Assembly: GCA_003013855.2 (NCBI GenBank)
Contig: ML058433.1
Location: 4,401,966 to 4,465,965, forward strand
Direction: 5' to 3'
Length of the DNA: 64,000 bases
From: Liriodendron chinense
Lineage: Eukaryota; Streptophyta; Magnoliopsida; Magnoliales; Magnoliaceae
Positions 32,101 through 42,920 of the stretch are shown here, piece after piece. How positions within the stretch are numbered: position 1 is the first letter of the stretch; every line of letters begins with the position of its first letter. A model generated the notes under the pieces. The model searched no databases, was not told the origin of the DNA, and saw only the letters and a program-made list of their open reading frames with translations. The position numbers were made by a program, and so were the translations under genes.

Positions 32101-34196
32101 GTGAGCCTAAGGAAGTGAGGAAATCCAATCCTAAGTCTCTTCACATAATTAATGCGAGAGAGCTCGAGAAAGAGACTAAGGAAGATTCCATGGTGTATGC
32201 CCTTGTGGCAAGAGAGATTACACCTGAGGTTCCATCAGAGTTACCCTATAAGGTAACGTCGATTCTAAAGGAATACAGTGACGTGTTTCCTGAAGATTTA
32301 CCGAACGAGTTACCACCTATGAGAGACATTCAGTATGCCATTGATCTCGTCCCAGGGTCGACTCTACCGAACCTTCCTTACTACAGGATGAACCCTGCAG
32401 AGCATGCAGAGTTGAAAAGGCAAATTGATGAGCGTCTGCAAAAGGGTTTTATCTAAGAGAGTATGAGCCCGTGTGCCGTGCCAACATTGTCGACACCAAA
32501 GAAAGACGGCACGTGGCGCATGTGTGTGGACAGCCGTGCCATAAACAAAATTACCATCAAGTATAGGTTTCTCATACCTAAACTTGATGATATGCTTGAC
32601 ATTATAGTGAGGTCTACCATATTCTCCAAAATTGACCTCAAGAGTGGTTATCACCAAATCCGTATACGCCCAGGAGATGAATGGAAGATTGCCTTCAAAA
32701 CGAAAGATGGGTTGTACGAGTGGATGGTCATGCCCTTCAGCTTGACTAATGCACCCAGTACTTTTATGAGGGTGATGACACAAGTCTTGAGACCGTTCAT
32801 GGGTAAATTCCTAGTGGTGTACTTTGATGACATTCTTATTTATAGTACTACCAAGGAATCACACCTTGAACACTTGAAGCAGGTCTGTAGCGTCCTTAGG
32901 ACTGAAAAGCTGTACGCTAATCTAAAGAAATGTGCGTTCATGTCTAGTCAAGTCGTGTTCTTAGGATTTATAGTGTTTTCAGAAGGAATGCACGCAGACC
33001 CTGAAAAGATCAAGGCCATAGTTGAGTGGCCTGAATCGAAGACCATTCACGATGTGCGAAGCTTTCATGGCTTAGCGACTTTTTATCGTCAGTTCATTAG
33101 GGGTTTTAGCACGATCATGGCTCCCATTACTGAATGCATGAAAAAGGGAGAGTTCGTGTGGTTTAAAGCCGCAGTCAAGGCTTTTAAGGAAATTAAGGGC
33201 AAAATGGTAGAAGCTCCTGTCATGCGTCTACCTGACTTTTCTAAAGTCTTTGAGGTGGCGTGTGATGCGTCTGGTGTTGGTATAGGTGGAGTGTTGAGCC
33301 AGGAGGGCCACCCACTAGCCTATTTCAGTGAGAAACTGAATGAAGCAAAACAGAAGTACTCCACCTATGATAAAGAGTTCTACGCAGTAGTGCAATCCCT
33401 GAGACATTGGCGTCACTATCTCCTACCGCAAGAATTCGTCTTATTTTCTGATCATGAGGCCTTGAGATATTTACATTCTCAGAAGAAACTTAACCCAAGG
33501 CATGCTAAGTGGGTAACGTTTCTTCAGGAATATTCGTTCGTCCTGAAACATAAGGTCAGGGTCGAAAACAAACCAGCGGATGCCCTTAGTAGAAGAGTGA
33601 CGTTGCTCAATTCCTTGAGTGTAGAAGTAGTCGGATTTGAGCAATTGAAAGATGAATATCCCACATGTCCTGATTTTGGGGGTACTTATGCGTCGCTTTC
33701 TAGTGATCAGTGTAGTACGGGTAATTATGTGCTTAAAGATGGTTTCCTTTTTAAAGGAGACCGACTATGTATTCCCCGTATGTCCCTTTGTGAATTCCTC
33801 GTCTGGGAGCTTCATTCAGGAGGGATAGCTGGCCACTTTGGTCGTAATAAGACCATTGCCCTCGTAGAGGATCGTTTCTATTGGCCAAGTCTCAAGCGAG
33901 ACGTAACTAAAGTTTTAGGGCAGTGTCGTACATGTCAGCTGGCAAAGCAAAGAAAGCAAAATACCGGGCTATATACGCCATTGCCAGTGCCACATGCTCT
34001 GTGGCAAGAGATTAGTATGGATTTCATGTTGGGACTCCCCAAGACGATCAAAAAGCACGATTCCATCTTCGTTGTTGTGGATCGATTTTTAAAATGGTGC
34101 ATTTTCTCCCATGTTCGAAAACGTCGGATGCGTTTCATGTTGCTCGTATCTTTTTTAATGGTGTGGTGCGTCTCCATGGGTTACCTAAAACCATAG
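32101..34196 (+). pseudogene. Chromovirus RT, RNase H and integrase N-terminal part
   Basis: After LPNELPPMRDIQYAIDLVPG and a single TAA at 32455 (QKGFI*ESMSPC), a 577-codon open stretch runs on. RT motifs are [16 protein letters not shown] and [11 protein letters not shown]. RNase H reads [19 protein letters not shown] and [19 protein letters not shown]. Integrase shows the HHCC zinc region ([19 protein letters not shown]) and the first catalytic Asp in [10 protein letters not shown]. The frame is lost near 34080-34196, before the second catalytic Asp. These activities copy and integrate element DNA. This is the best-preserved coding part of the window. Confidence 0.95.
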
Positions 34197-34710
34197 TGTC
34201 TGATCGTAACGTCAGGTTTACTAGCTATTTTTCGAAGACACTGTAGCACATTGTGGGTACTCGTTTACATTTTTCTACTGCCTACCACCCTCAAACAGAT
34301 GGGCAAACAGAGGTGGTAAGTCGAAGTTTTGGAAATCTTCTACGTTGTCTAGTGGGGGAACATATTAAAACTTGGGACCTAATTTTACCAATTGTTGAAT
34401 TTGCTTATAATGGGTCTATTAATAGATTTACAGGGTTGAGTCCTTTTGAAATTGTAAGTGGTTATAAACCTAGAATGCCCATAGACTTCTGAATCAGCCG
34501 ATGCATTTGCACGCCATATTCATGATCTGCATACACATATTAGACAGCGGATAAATAAGAGTAATGATGATTATAAAATTTCTACTGACTCTCATCGTAG
34601 GTTGCTAGAATTTCAGGAAGGAGACTGTAATGGTGAGAATAAGGCCTGAGTGATTCTCACAAGATTCCGTTAAGAAGTTACAAGCGCGTAGTGCTGAACC
34701 ATTCAAGATA
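34197..34710 (+). pseudogene. Chromovirus integrase core, C-terminal part
   Basis: The reading [11 protein letters not shown] supplies the second catalytic Asp. Then STAYHPQTDGQTEVVSRSFG carries the third acidic residue, followed by WDLILPIVEFAYNGSIN and SPFEIVSGYKPRMP. Stops at about 34243 and 34490 and frame changes separate these parts. Confidence 0.88.
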
Positions 34711-35190
34711 TTGCAAAAGGTTGGGTCCAACGCATATCGGATTGACCTCCCACCTGAAATGGGCATTAACCCAACTTTTAATGTGGAAGATCTAGTCCGT
34801 TCCCACAATCCCATCGTTGATCCATCTTCTCTCTCATGGCCCTTTTCTGATTTTTCTTCACAACCTGTTCCACCCCTTCCTCCACCTATTGTCCATAAAG
34901 AAGAAATTGAGGAAATTTTGGATGAAGAGATAGTTTCTACGAGAGACGGGGGTTTCCAAAGATACCTTGTTAAGTGGAAGAATAAACCACCGTCAGAATC
35001 TACATGGTTGACTGAAGTAGAATTGCAGATCGTTGATTCAGATTTACTAGAGCGTCACAAGAGTTTTAACTCGTCGGAGTCTAGTTTTTCTCACTCGAGG
35101 GAAATTGATGAGGACAAAAGAACATTTAAAGTTTACCAGCGAAGAAGGCGCACACCACAAGCTTCTTCCTTGTGGTTGGGCGATAATTGA
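34711..35190 (+). pseudogene. Chromovirus integrase tail with chromodomain
   Basis: An open 159-codon block starts inside the GPY/F-like region (LQKVGSNAYRIDLPPEMG). It carries a chromodomain at residues ~64-115 (EEILDEEIVSTRDGG, RYLVKWKNKPPSESTWL). Chromodomains tether integrase to modified histone tails and steer insertion. The frame continues past the 3' LTR boundary at 35106, so the last 28 residues (basic, RRRRTPQ) are LTR-encoded. No stop precedes the LTR. Confidence 0.9.
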
Positions 35191-36034
35191 GGAGCATTGA
35201 AGACCCTATGCACGTGATTGCACGTGATTTGTCACATAGAAGACAAGTGTGTAGGGATGGAAGAAGACCCGACTGACGGTCATCGGGCGCCCGACCAACT
35301 AGTCACCGGGTGCCCGAAATTCTCCGATTTTGAAGATTTGCTTGCTGGACGTTTTTGGCCCTTGTCGGGTGCCCGACCAAATTGGTCACCGGGCGCCCAA
35401 CCACCGCGCGAACTGTTTTTTTTTTTTTTTTTGAACTTATTTTTTACTTAATTTTTAGGGGTATTTTGGTACTTTTATGTTTTCTTATTGCTTATTTAAG
35501 TGGGATAAGCCCTAAAAACGAGATTTAATTGATTATTAATGAAAAGCAAACTTCTTTGGTAGCCTCTATCTTCTTTCTCTCTCATGGTGCTTCTTTTCTT
35601 TCCATGATCTCCTTCCTCTAACTTCTTCTTATGCCCCTCCAAATTCTTTAAGGTAAATTATCTTTCTTCTTTCTAGTTTTAGTTTTGCTAATCCTTCTTC
35701 GATCAAACTTGAGAATCGACCTAAACACTAAATCTTCAAATTCTCAAATCTTTAATCCGAGAACTTCCTGATTCTTCGGACTAGTGATCTTCATTGATCG
35801 ATTGGGTATGGCCATGCAAGATCGGAAGGTCCTATCCCTCGCCGGATCCAACCCAAGCTATACTTGAAAGTCAAACTTCATGGTTATGACGACTGGCCCG
35901 ATTCATTGCAAGCTCCTTGTGAATTTTCTTAATTTATGATGAGTGATTCTGAATTTTAGATTATTTATTTCTTTTATTTTTCGCTGTTTAATTATGTTCA
36001 TGAGCATGCATCATAATTAGGGCATCCTACATCA
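35106..36034 (+). repeat. Chromovirus 3' LTR
   Basis: 929 bp, beginning TGATGAGGACAAAAG and ending GGGCATCCTACATCA, preceded by the purine-rich CGAGGGAAAT (possible polypurine tract). The hairpin modules recur at 35284-35318 and 35366-35400. Confidence 0.95.
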
Positions 36035-36039
36035 CATGT

Positions 36040-36080
36040 GAGTAAGAGAGAGAGAGAGAGGGGGGGGGGGGGGGGGGGGG
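36040..36080. repeat. (GA)n plus 20-bp G homopolymer
   Basis: GA repeats end in an uninterrupted run of 20 G (36061-36080), within the copia LTR remnant. Confidence 0.92.
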
Positions 36081-36294
36081 TAACATGAGAGAGATAGAGA
36101 GATAGAGGGAAGGAACGTGAGAGGGAGAGAGAGAGGACGCGAAGAGATGTGAGAGAGAATGAAAGAGGGAGATGTTCTACGGTTCCAGACATCTCCACCC
36201 TCTTTTTATTCATAAAACCCAAAAGTACAAGTAACAGCCCAGATGGGCCAAGGCCAGAATAATTCACACAAGCACACATACAATACTTTCAACA

Positions 36295-36795
36295 TGATCA
36301 GTTAGTGCACCAAACACAAAATTACCTCTTCCGACAATGCTATTCCTATCCGAATATGAGTACGTAGCATGGCAAACAGGACCTTAACTCTTTAGATGCA
36401 GGAAAATAGTTGGCAGAGAAGTCCATTAGAGTGTCAAAATTAATTTGTTCCAACAATGTGAATATATGATCTATCCTATATAGTGGTCTTATAAAAGGGG
36501 AATTCCCATTTATTTCGAACATGAAGAATCTATCCTTCTTCTTTCCAATCTAATTCATGAGCTCTCTAAGCTAGTAATGAGAAAATATATGTTTAAGGAG
36601 CAATTTCTTGTATTTTAGTGTTGATTTACAAAATTAAGTAGGTCAAAATACAGTAATTTGCCTCTTCATATTAACAAACAACTACATCAATTTGTGGAAA
36701 CCAAACCACCTCATATTTCAAAGCATGTTTTATGTTGATAAGAAAAAGGATTTTATTGATTCCATTGTTTTGAGTATTAGTACTGGAGGGTGTTT
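36295..36795. other. Intronic spacer
   Basis: A/T-rich host intron sequence to the right of the copia LTR. No gene, RNA or element recognised. Confidence 0.55.
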
Positions 36796-37500
36796 CGATC
36801 TGGCCAAAACACAACATGATATGGGTGTATAGTATCTGTATCGGTCATATCAGCTTGTATGGTTCATCGTATCAGCTTGTATTGGTTGACAATTTTTTAG
36901 GCAAAAAATTAGTTTAAAATTATTAGAAAAATGGGAAAAAAGATTTATCCAAGAGTCTTTTTCTTTTGTGTGTTTTGGATATGCATATAATGGTGTGTCA
37001 GACCATTCCTCAATAAGAATGTTGTATGCTGACTTAAACCACTAAAAGTCAACCACATGAGCCTAATTGAACACAAATCAAGCTTAATTTTGTGGAGTAA
37101 GGCCTATTACATACAACAAAAAGAAGACAAAAAACGGAAATAAATGATGGTTCACCCTTTTTTTCTAATTTTCTTATAATGGTCCATCCCACTGTGCTTA
37201 GTCGAATCTCACCAATTTTTTTTTTAATTTTGATCCCTAAAATAGGCCTACATCTAGTCTAAAATGGCTTTCAAAGCTTCCTCCATGGTTGAAATACAAA
37301 AGAAGTGGAAAATGAGATAAAAATTGAAAAAGAAAATGGAAATCAAATTTGGGTCTTTATGCTCGTATCGGCCCCATAGCAATACTGATATTGTCTGTAT
37401 TGGCTGACATTGGCTGATACGGCCCAATATAGGCCCTTTTTTTTTTTTTTTTGTACAGGCCGATATAAAATTGTATTGTGTATCGTATCAGGCCAATATG
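36796..37500. mobile_element. Possible decayed hAT-type element
   Basis: Both ends are rich in TATCGG/CCGATA words (CTGTATCGGTCATATCAGC; GGCCGATATAAAATTG, TATCAGGCCAATATGG), like the hAT family elsewhere here. No matched terminal repeat or TSD was found. Confidence 0.35.
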
Positions 37501-37858
37501 GATCCAACTCAAGTCTGAACTGTGGTTAATTTTGTTAAAGAATTCCAAGCTTCCAAAACTCCTAAATCTAATGCATAATTCAGTAAAAGATATGAAGGCA
37601 TGATTCACAACACCAGATTTGGTTAACCAACGGATATCAATGGTAAACAATGAAAACATATTAGGGAGAGATGCATTCAGAGTGCATGGAGAGTCAGAGT
37701 GCACATTTCTACCAACATCCAACGTAGCAATATTAACAAGCATTTCAAAATGGACCTTTGAAATTCATATAGATCTCACTGTCCTTAAATGGTGGGAGAT
37801 AATGTGCGCATCAACTCCTTGAGATGATGTGATGCTCTTATTTGGAAATCATTCTAAC

Positions 37859-37919
37859 CTTTAATGTAGCTCTCTTTGATCATTCGTAAGACTGCAAGAA
37901 TGACAATTCGAGCTTCGAT
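37859..37919 (-). CDS. PPR-SMR-like host gene, penultimate visible exon (61 bp)
   Basis: The minus strand reads TTTTCTGTACAG| then 61 bases encoding IEARIVILAVLRMIKESYIK plus one base of the next codon, then |GTTAGA. It joins in phase 0 to the exon at 39075-39288 (LRGLTT-IEAR) and in phase 1 to 15572-15906 (K-G-FPIND). Together they rebuild an SMR domain: DLRGLTTIEARIVILAVLR is the N-terminal half, VIIITG the later strand. The exon was too short for open-frame calling. Three independent joins agreeing in frame make it convincing. Confidence 0.85.
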
Positions 37920-38122
37920 CTGTACAGAAAAATCAAATATGTTTAAGGTTTGAAGTCCAACTATATTGTATCATAATGGCCGAGGCCCAATTTTGAGATG
38001 ATCTGAGATATCACCTGATACCTCAGCCAATACACAGACAAACATGTATATATAAGCAGTGTTAGGAGCTGAAATCTTGTATACCATAATCTTTTATGGC
38101 CATAATTGACCAATGCTTTTGG

Positions 38123-38161
<39 letters not shown>

Positions 38162-39074
38162 ACTGTAATAGTATTATAATGTACTATTAACTGAAATTCA
38201 AATTAAAATAATTAATTAATATGTTAACTCTTAATTTTGTAAAATGACATCTGGCTATAGCAGTCCCATATTTGTGCCAAGTTAGTGGTCGTTGGATACA
38301 ACGATGATATCTTGTAGGCCAATATTCATGCGCTGTAAAAAGGGGGTGCCATGATCCAGATTTTCACCGCTGAAAATAATGCAAAGAGCATAAATAAGCT
38401 TTGGTGATAAATGTTCTCAGGCATAGAAAGCATGTACAAACTAATTATTAATACAAATAATAAAGAGAACCAATTACTGAAGGAAAATAAAAGATAATTC
38501 TTTGCTATTTCAAACAGATACCATATGGATGCCACAACCAATTCTTTCTGAATGTACCTCTGGATAGTGTTAAATCCATGTCTAGAACTTGGATATCAAG
38601 TGCAACAGCAGTGCCCATGTTGTTCCCATCTCATACCAATGCTATACTCATGGCTAAAGAATCCAAGGCTCTGTCATGTTCATTTCAACCAAATAACTTT
38701 CCAGAACTGGTTTGTAAATAAGTTTAAAAAATGACAGGGCCTGAACCAACATCTCCAGCAACCGAGTTGTCATTCGGAAAGAAAATGAAAAACAAGAAAA
38801 CCCCACAAATGACAACTCAATTGCTGAGTTTTCAGGCTGACCACACTTCAGATTTTTAATTTTTTTTTTTTTAATTCTAAACCTTTCTGAAAAGATTTCT
38901 GCTTCAAGCCCCTTAAATCTTCACATTTATACAAGCTTGTAATCATCTAGAACCCATCACGACCTCACTGTCCTTTAATGTGGCTAGAGTTCCAGACATG
39001 AAGCTTCTTCTATTGGTTCAAGCATAATTATGTTTGATGTCCTTCCCATTTCTTTATGTAGTTATTAACCATAC
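37920..39074 (-). other. 1,155-bp intron
   Basis: Donor ACTACG|GTATGG and acceptor TTTTCTGTACAG. It contains a (CA)n tract at 38124-38156. The open frames inside have no recognisable domain. Confidence 0.75.
38124..38156. repeat. (AC)n microsatellite
   Basis: Pure AC repeats inside the host intron. Confidence 0.95.
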
Positions 39075-39288
39075 CGTAGTTAGACCTCGAAGATCAATCA
39101 GCAGACCCTTCGCGATATCCTTTTGCAATAGAACTGCGACTTTTTCAAGAAGCAGACTTGGAGATTTGTATGCATTAGCTTTATTGGAAGACTTTCCAGG
39201 GCCTAATAAGTCTTTCTCAGTATCCTTTATTACTCCTTCACACCATTCCTCAAGTAGCTCCTTGAGAAAATAATCATTGGAACTGTAC
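39075..39288 (-). CDS. PPR-SMR-like host gene, internal exon
   Basis: Acceptor TTTCCACTGCAG and donor ACTACG|GTATGG bound 214 bases. They encode YSSNDYFLKELLEEWCEGVI, a linker with KSSNKANAYKSPS, then LLLEKVAVLLQKDIAKGLLI and DLRGLTT, the start of the SMR domain. The first base completes a Gly codon begun in the exon at 39410-39484 (RKAG-YSSN). There are no stops or frameshifts. The G-Y-S-N-D pattern after a short helix is what follows the last PPR repeat in PPR-SMR proteins. Plastid localisation is expected from the family only, since the N-terminus is not in view. Confidence 0.85.
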
Positions 39289-39409
39289 CTGCAGTGGAAA
39301 TGCATCTCCTGTTATTGAAGAGGAAAGCCCATAGGTTTTACCTGGAAAGGAAGTTCAAAATCTATATGGAAGAAGCATTTTTAGAAAATGCATTATGGGT
39401 TGAATGTAC

Positions 39410-39484
39410 CCTGCTTTCCGCATATCCTGATATACGGCCAAACATTGCTGAACTTCATGTAAGGATCCATATCTGCTACGAGCT
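39410..39484 (-). CDS. PPR-SMR-like host gene, earliest visible exon
   Basis: The minus strand encodes RSRYGSLHEVQQCLAVYQDM then RKAG, and ends GCAGG|GTACAT. The next intron is only 121 bp. The wording is that of a PPR helix pair (…HEVQQCLAVYQDMRKAGY…). The acceptor is probably ACTTCTAAG|AGCTCG, giving 75 bases, but CTAAGAG|CTCG is possible, so the upper limit may shift by two bases. Further upstream exons were not recognised to 64 kb; they may be beyond the window or very short. Confidence 0.75.
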
Positions 39485-39638
39485 CTTAGAAGTGTATTAT
39501 ATGTCACCTGAAATGCTAACTTTCAGAATTTCTTCTTCTTTTTTTATTTTAAATGAAGTTGTTTATGTTTCTCATTGTATCTTCTTCTGTATCTACAAAC
39601 AAACAAAATACCCCTCCAGTAATATGTCAACTATGTTT

Positions 39639-39895
39639 ATGTAACAACTGCATTGAGAAAATAAGTTTTTCTTTAAGCAGTTTCTAGTAAGGGAGGGATG
39701 ATTTGTATAAGATGGCCATGTAGAGAAGGGATGATTAATAGATAATCCAGAAGTCTTCTAGATAATCTTTGGATCCATTCTTGTAAATTTAGGAGGATTT
39801 TAGAAGCCTCCAAGATATTAAAGAAATCTCCAAGATATAAGAAGTCCACTAGTACTGCTCTCATGTGCTCATTCTAATCAAGCAATACAGCTCCC

Positions 39896-39927
<32 letters not shown>

Positions 39928-39958
39928 ATTCATTGTATGGGAGCTGGTTACCCCAACA
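39639..39958 (-). mobile_element. Possible short solo LTR
   Basis: On the minus strand it runs TGTTGGGGTAACCAGCTCCC ... CAATGCAGTTGTTACA, giving TG...CA ends. The flanks GTTTA and (2 bp off) GTCTA are only roughly alike. It contains a 31-C homopolymer (39897-39927) and duplicated GGGAGCTG words around it. No coding sequence. Confidence 0.42.
39897..39927. repeat. 31-bp C homopolymer
   Basis: Uninterrupted C run, flanked by inverted-like CAGCTCCC and GGGAGCTG words. Confidence 0.92.
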
Positions 39959-40724
39959 CTGTCTAGAACAAGAACAGAAAGTAATTTCTAAAACTCCTTA
40001 AAAATTGTCCACTTTTCCAGTGAAGAAGAAGAAGAAGACTCCTTTTTTGTTATAAAAATGAGTTACTTGTTCTCCTTGAATTTTTTCTTTTTTCTCCATG
40101 GCGCTCATACCTATCTCATCAACCTCTATAATTTTTATTTCACCACTCTTCCCCATCAAATCTCTCCCAAAAACTACATCCAAGTCTGGACAGTTTGATG
40201 GCTCCTTTGCCTCCCATTCTCAAAATGCTGAACTCTTAAATGAAGGTGAAAAAATGTTTACTTGATGGGATTTTGGAAAGACATAATTGGAAGCATAATT
40301 TTCAAAAATAGTTCTTTTAATCTGAACAGGAATTGACCCAATGTGTAGATTTTAGATTTTTAGAACAAAACCATAAACAAATTGTTTAAATCTTATACAT
40401 CAAATCAATGCAGCAAAGGATGAGATTGCCGATGTAGTTCTTCCGCAAATAGAGGAAGTCTATCTATGATCTATCCTCAATGAAGAACGGATGCCCGAGT
40501 ACGTTTAGATCTCACTATAGGGCTCAGATCTAGATACGAGGGTTGAGATCAACGCAAAAAAAAAACAAAAAGGATCATGCAAGTGATGGAGAAGGAGAAG
40601 AGAATGACCTTCTCTTTCTCTCTCTTCTCTCTCCTTGGAAAACATGTGGACAGGGAAGAGCTGAACATTCAAGCTCTCTCCTTTGTTAAGGATTCCTATT
40701 CTCTTGAGATTGTAACCTATTTAT
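39959..40724. other. Non-coding, unassigned
   Basis: The open frame 40183-39998 on the minus strand (VVFGRDLMGKSGEIKIIEVD) resembles nothing I can name. The region is probably old repeat DNA in or upstream of the host gene. Confidence 0.4.
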
Positions 40725-41110
40725 CAAGGTGATCTGTATCGGTAACAGTGGCCATAACGGTCACCATTGTTACCGATACGGAGTATTGGCATAATGGCCA
40801 ATATAGGGGGCATAACGGTCGATATACCCCTGAATCGGTTGATTTTTTTTAGCTCGAAAAGTTCTGGAAAATATCCAGAAAATCCAGAAAAATGTAAATA
40901 TTCCAAATATGCATTTTTTTTTAACATGTTTATGGTATCGTAACGGTCTACTCTTTGGTGAGAATATTGTATCTGGGTATCTAATGAATTTATTAATCTA
41001 ACAAACAGGGATTAACTGCAAAGTTTCTATATCTAATTTTCTAACTATACAATATCAATGATAAATTTATTAGAATGAATTTAATACTAAAACATCTCAC
41101 ATTTACAGGT
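40725..41110 (-). mobile_element. hAT terminal fragment (CAAGGT family), reversed
   Basis: It starts CAAGGTGATC and follows, in reverse, the right end of the 46447-51854 element. Matches in order are GTAACGGT, TACCGATACGG, TCGGTTGATTTTTTTT, TCCAAATATGCATTT, TCTACTCTTTGGTGA and GGATTAACTGCAAAG. The other end is missing, so it is a truncated copy. Confidence 0.75.
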
Positions 41111-42574
41111 TTGACTATTATTTATAGTATTGGTGTATTACATACCTCGCAACTCGCATACATTTTATTTCAACATACAGAGTCTAGAGACTTTTGGTCC
41201 CTATTATGTAATTCATATACCTAAAAATTTGATGTCATTAACTCTAAAAAAACAATTTGATATCATTTCCCCAATAGATCTTAAGAAAAAAATGAAATTA
41301 GATTCGTGTGAATAGTGCTACCGATTTGGGGCTGATTTGGCAGGCCACTGAATGCCACAAATCAACCTCAAATTCATGCAATTTATTGGATCTTATCCCA
41401 CTAATTGATTGGTGGACATTTATTGGATAGTAAAGAATGAAAAAAAATCAAATGGTCCTATTTCAAAAACCAACTGTATACAAATTAATGGTTAAAATCA
41501 TTCAAACAATCCCACAGAAACAACGGTCCCATAATTTAATTGGTTAATTTTGAGTTAATATATATCTCGTGTACAATTTCCTTATGGCCTTGTACGTGGG
41601 GTCCATCTTGATGTATTTATTGTATATCCATGCCATCCATCCGTCTTGGCCTAATCTCATGCCTGACAAAGGGTGGCCACAAAAAGATCATGACTATCAA
41701 TTATCTATTAAGCATCATAAAACAAAATAAATGATTACAACAAAAGATTCAATGTGTGAAAACCTTTGGAAAATTGTTCCAAAACATCTAGATGTCTACA
41801 TACACAATGAAGAGCTTGATTTAGTCCCGGTAACCAAGATCTAAGCCACTAACTAATGTTTGAGGCATGGTGGATCCTATTTTAGATCTCAACTCACAAG
41901 CATGATCAAGTCAATCAAATCCGACCATACAAGCCTCTTGGTTAGGAGACTTGATGTGATCCCTCCAATACGAATATCCAATCGGTCATAATACTAAGAC
42001 CCGTAAACAAATGAAAATCTGTACTCTTGTTCGATGAAGGGCCCAAATAACGATGTAACCAATGACCTGATGGACGAGACTACGGAGACTAAGTCATACC
42101 AGTTTGTCACTGGTTCACTTAACACATAGGATAACCACAAACTATATCCAGAAGGTCCAATGTCCCATAGTGGTTATGGAATATAGGGCACTAAAGAACC
42201 AGAGGACACTACCCTCTATTGACCAAAACCTGATCAATGTGTCTACTACACTCTCACCATGGAGCCAACTAAGAGTTAATCCAAGAGAGATCAACGAAGC
42301 CCATAAGAAGAATGTTTTCATGCACAATTATATCATCACATAAGAATAATGACCAAATTCCATTCATCATAAATGGTCACTCTTTGCTAAGTTCCACTAA
42401 CAATAAAATCAAACTAGATTTCAAGTAGTGGTGTGTTAGGATTTTTTAAACCAAATGAATTAAAAGTTAAAGAAGAAGAAGCATATTTTAACCAATTAGC
42501 CTAAGGATTCCCCATCTAGATATCATCAAGTTTATACAAAAACAAAATCAATAGATTCTACAACTAGAATTACT
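41111..42574. other. Unassigned repeat-like DNA
   Basis: AT-rich, no domain recognised. GTGGGGTCCATCTTGATGTAT at 41587 is a single unit of the GGGCCC-type repeat. Parts (CCAAGATCTAAGCC..., CCATAAG) resemble sequence around 46100-46440 and 51860-52100, so an old LTR element may span this area. Confidence 0.4.
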
Positions 42575-42920
42575 TGTTTTGAAGATGCCGTAAAACCACT
42601 AAAACATTGATGCCGATCCTTCAAATAGAAGGTCTCCCCCTAACCTACCCTAGATGGAGGAGAAGATGAGAGCCAACACACAAACCTCAAAGTAGAACTG
42701 AGGTAGACGTAGAGAGCCATCCTGTAGTAGACCCCACACGTAGGATGTCTGGATGTAGAAAGGAGAAGGGAATTCACTGTTTTGAAGATGCAACGAAACA
42801 TCTAAAACGTCGATACCAATCCTCCAAAGTAGAGGGCCTCTCCCTAATCTATCCTATATGGTGGAGAAGAGGAAAGCCAAGACACAGCCAGGTGCAGATA
42901 GCCATTCAAGGATGGACCCC
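42575..42920. repeat. 203-bp tandem duplication, second copy interrupted
   Basis: TGTTTTGAAGATGC begins at 42575 and 42778. The first copy continues through AGACCCCACACGTAGGATGT. The second copy stops at GGACCCC (42920) and resumes after the solo LTR at 45720 (ACTCCACACGTTGGACATGT). So the duplication predates the LTR. Confidence 0.85.

Larger units (their letters stand above)
29235..36034 (+). mobile_element. Full-length Ty3/gypsy chromovirus, degenerate
   Basis: It has two LTRs (924 and 929 bp) beginning TGATGAGG and ending CCTACATCA, a 5-bp TSD CATGT and an initiator-Met-type primer site. The order gag, protease, RT, RNase H, integrase, chromodomain is that of a chromovirus. By eye the LTRs differ at roughly 60-65 positions (about 7%, mainly transitions), so this is not a recent insertion. 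Stops and frameshifts prevent full translation. It is antisense to the host gene and lies in the copia LTR. The lineage may be Galadriel-like, from the chromodomain wording, but this is uncertain. Confidence 0.95.
29188..36294 (-). repeat. Copia 5' LTR, split by a chromovirus
   Basis: Two parts, 29188-29234 and 36040-36294, join across the CATGT duplication into an LTR of about 0.3 kb. Read on the minus strand it starts TGTTGAAAGTATTG and ends CTCTCTTAACA next to the primer site. It is GA-rich on the plus strand, with a 20-G run at 36061. The bases outside (TGATC at 36295) would be the element's TSD; the other end was not found. Confidence 0.75.
15907..37858 (-). other. 21.95-kb intron packed with transposable elements
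   Basis: The donor AAAG|GTTAGA lies at the left edge of the 37859-37919 exon and the acceptor TTTTTTATAG at 15907. The intron holds hAT elements, a fragmented copia element in the same orientation as the gene, a solo LTR, decayed LTR-like blocks and an antisense chromovirus. Intron continuity is inferred from matching exon phase and protein homology, not from transcripts. The alternative is that the last exon has been cut off by rearrangement. Confidence 0.65.

Noticed and set aside
32364..32833. Minus-strand open frames of 60-139 codons
   Set aside because: Antisense of the chromovirus RT region.
29235..36034. Assignment of the chromovirus to the centromeric CRM lineage
   Set aside because: The reading frame does enter the LTR as in CRM elements, but the chromodomain is of the canonical RYLVKWK...STW type, so CRM is not supported.
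39294..39644. 116-codon plus-strand open frame
   Set aside because: It is the antisense shadow of the host exon at 39410-39484 and its flanking introns.
42104..42343. 79-codon plus-strand open frame
   Set aside because: No domain, overlapped by an opposite-strand frame, and lies in repeat-like DNA.
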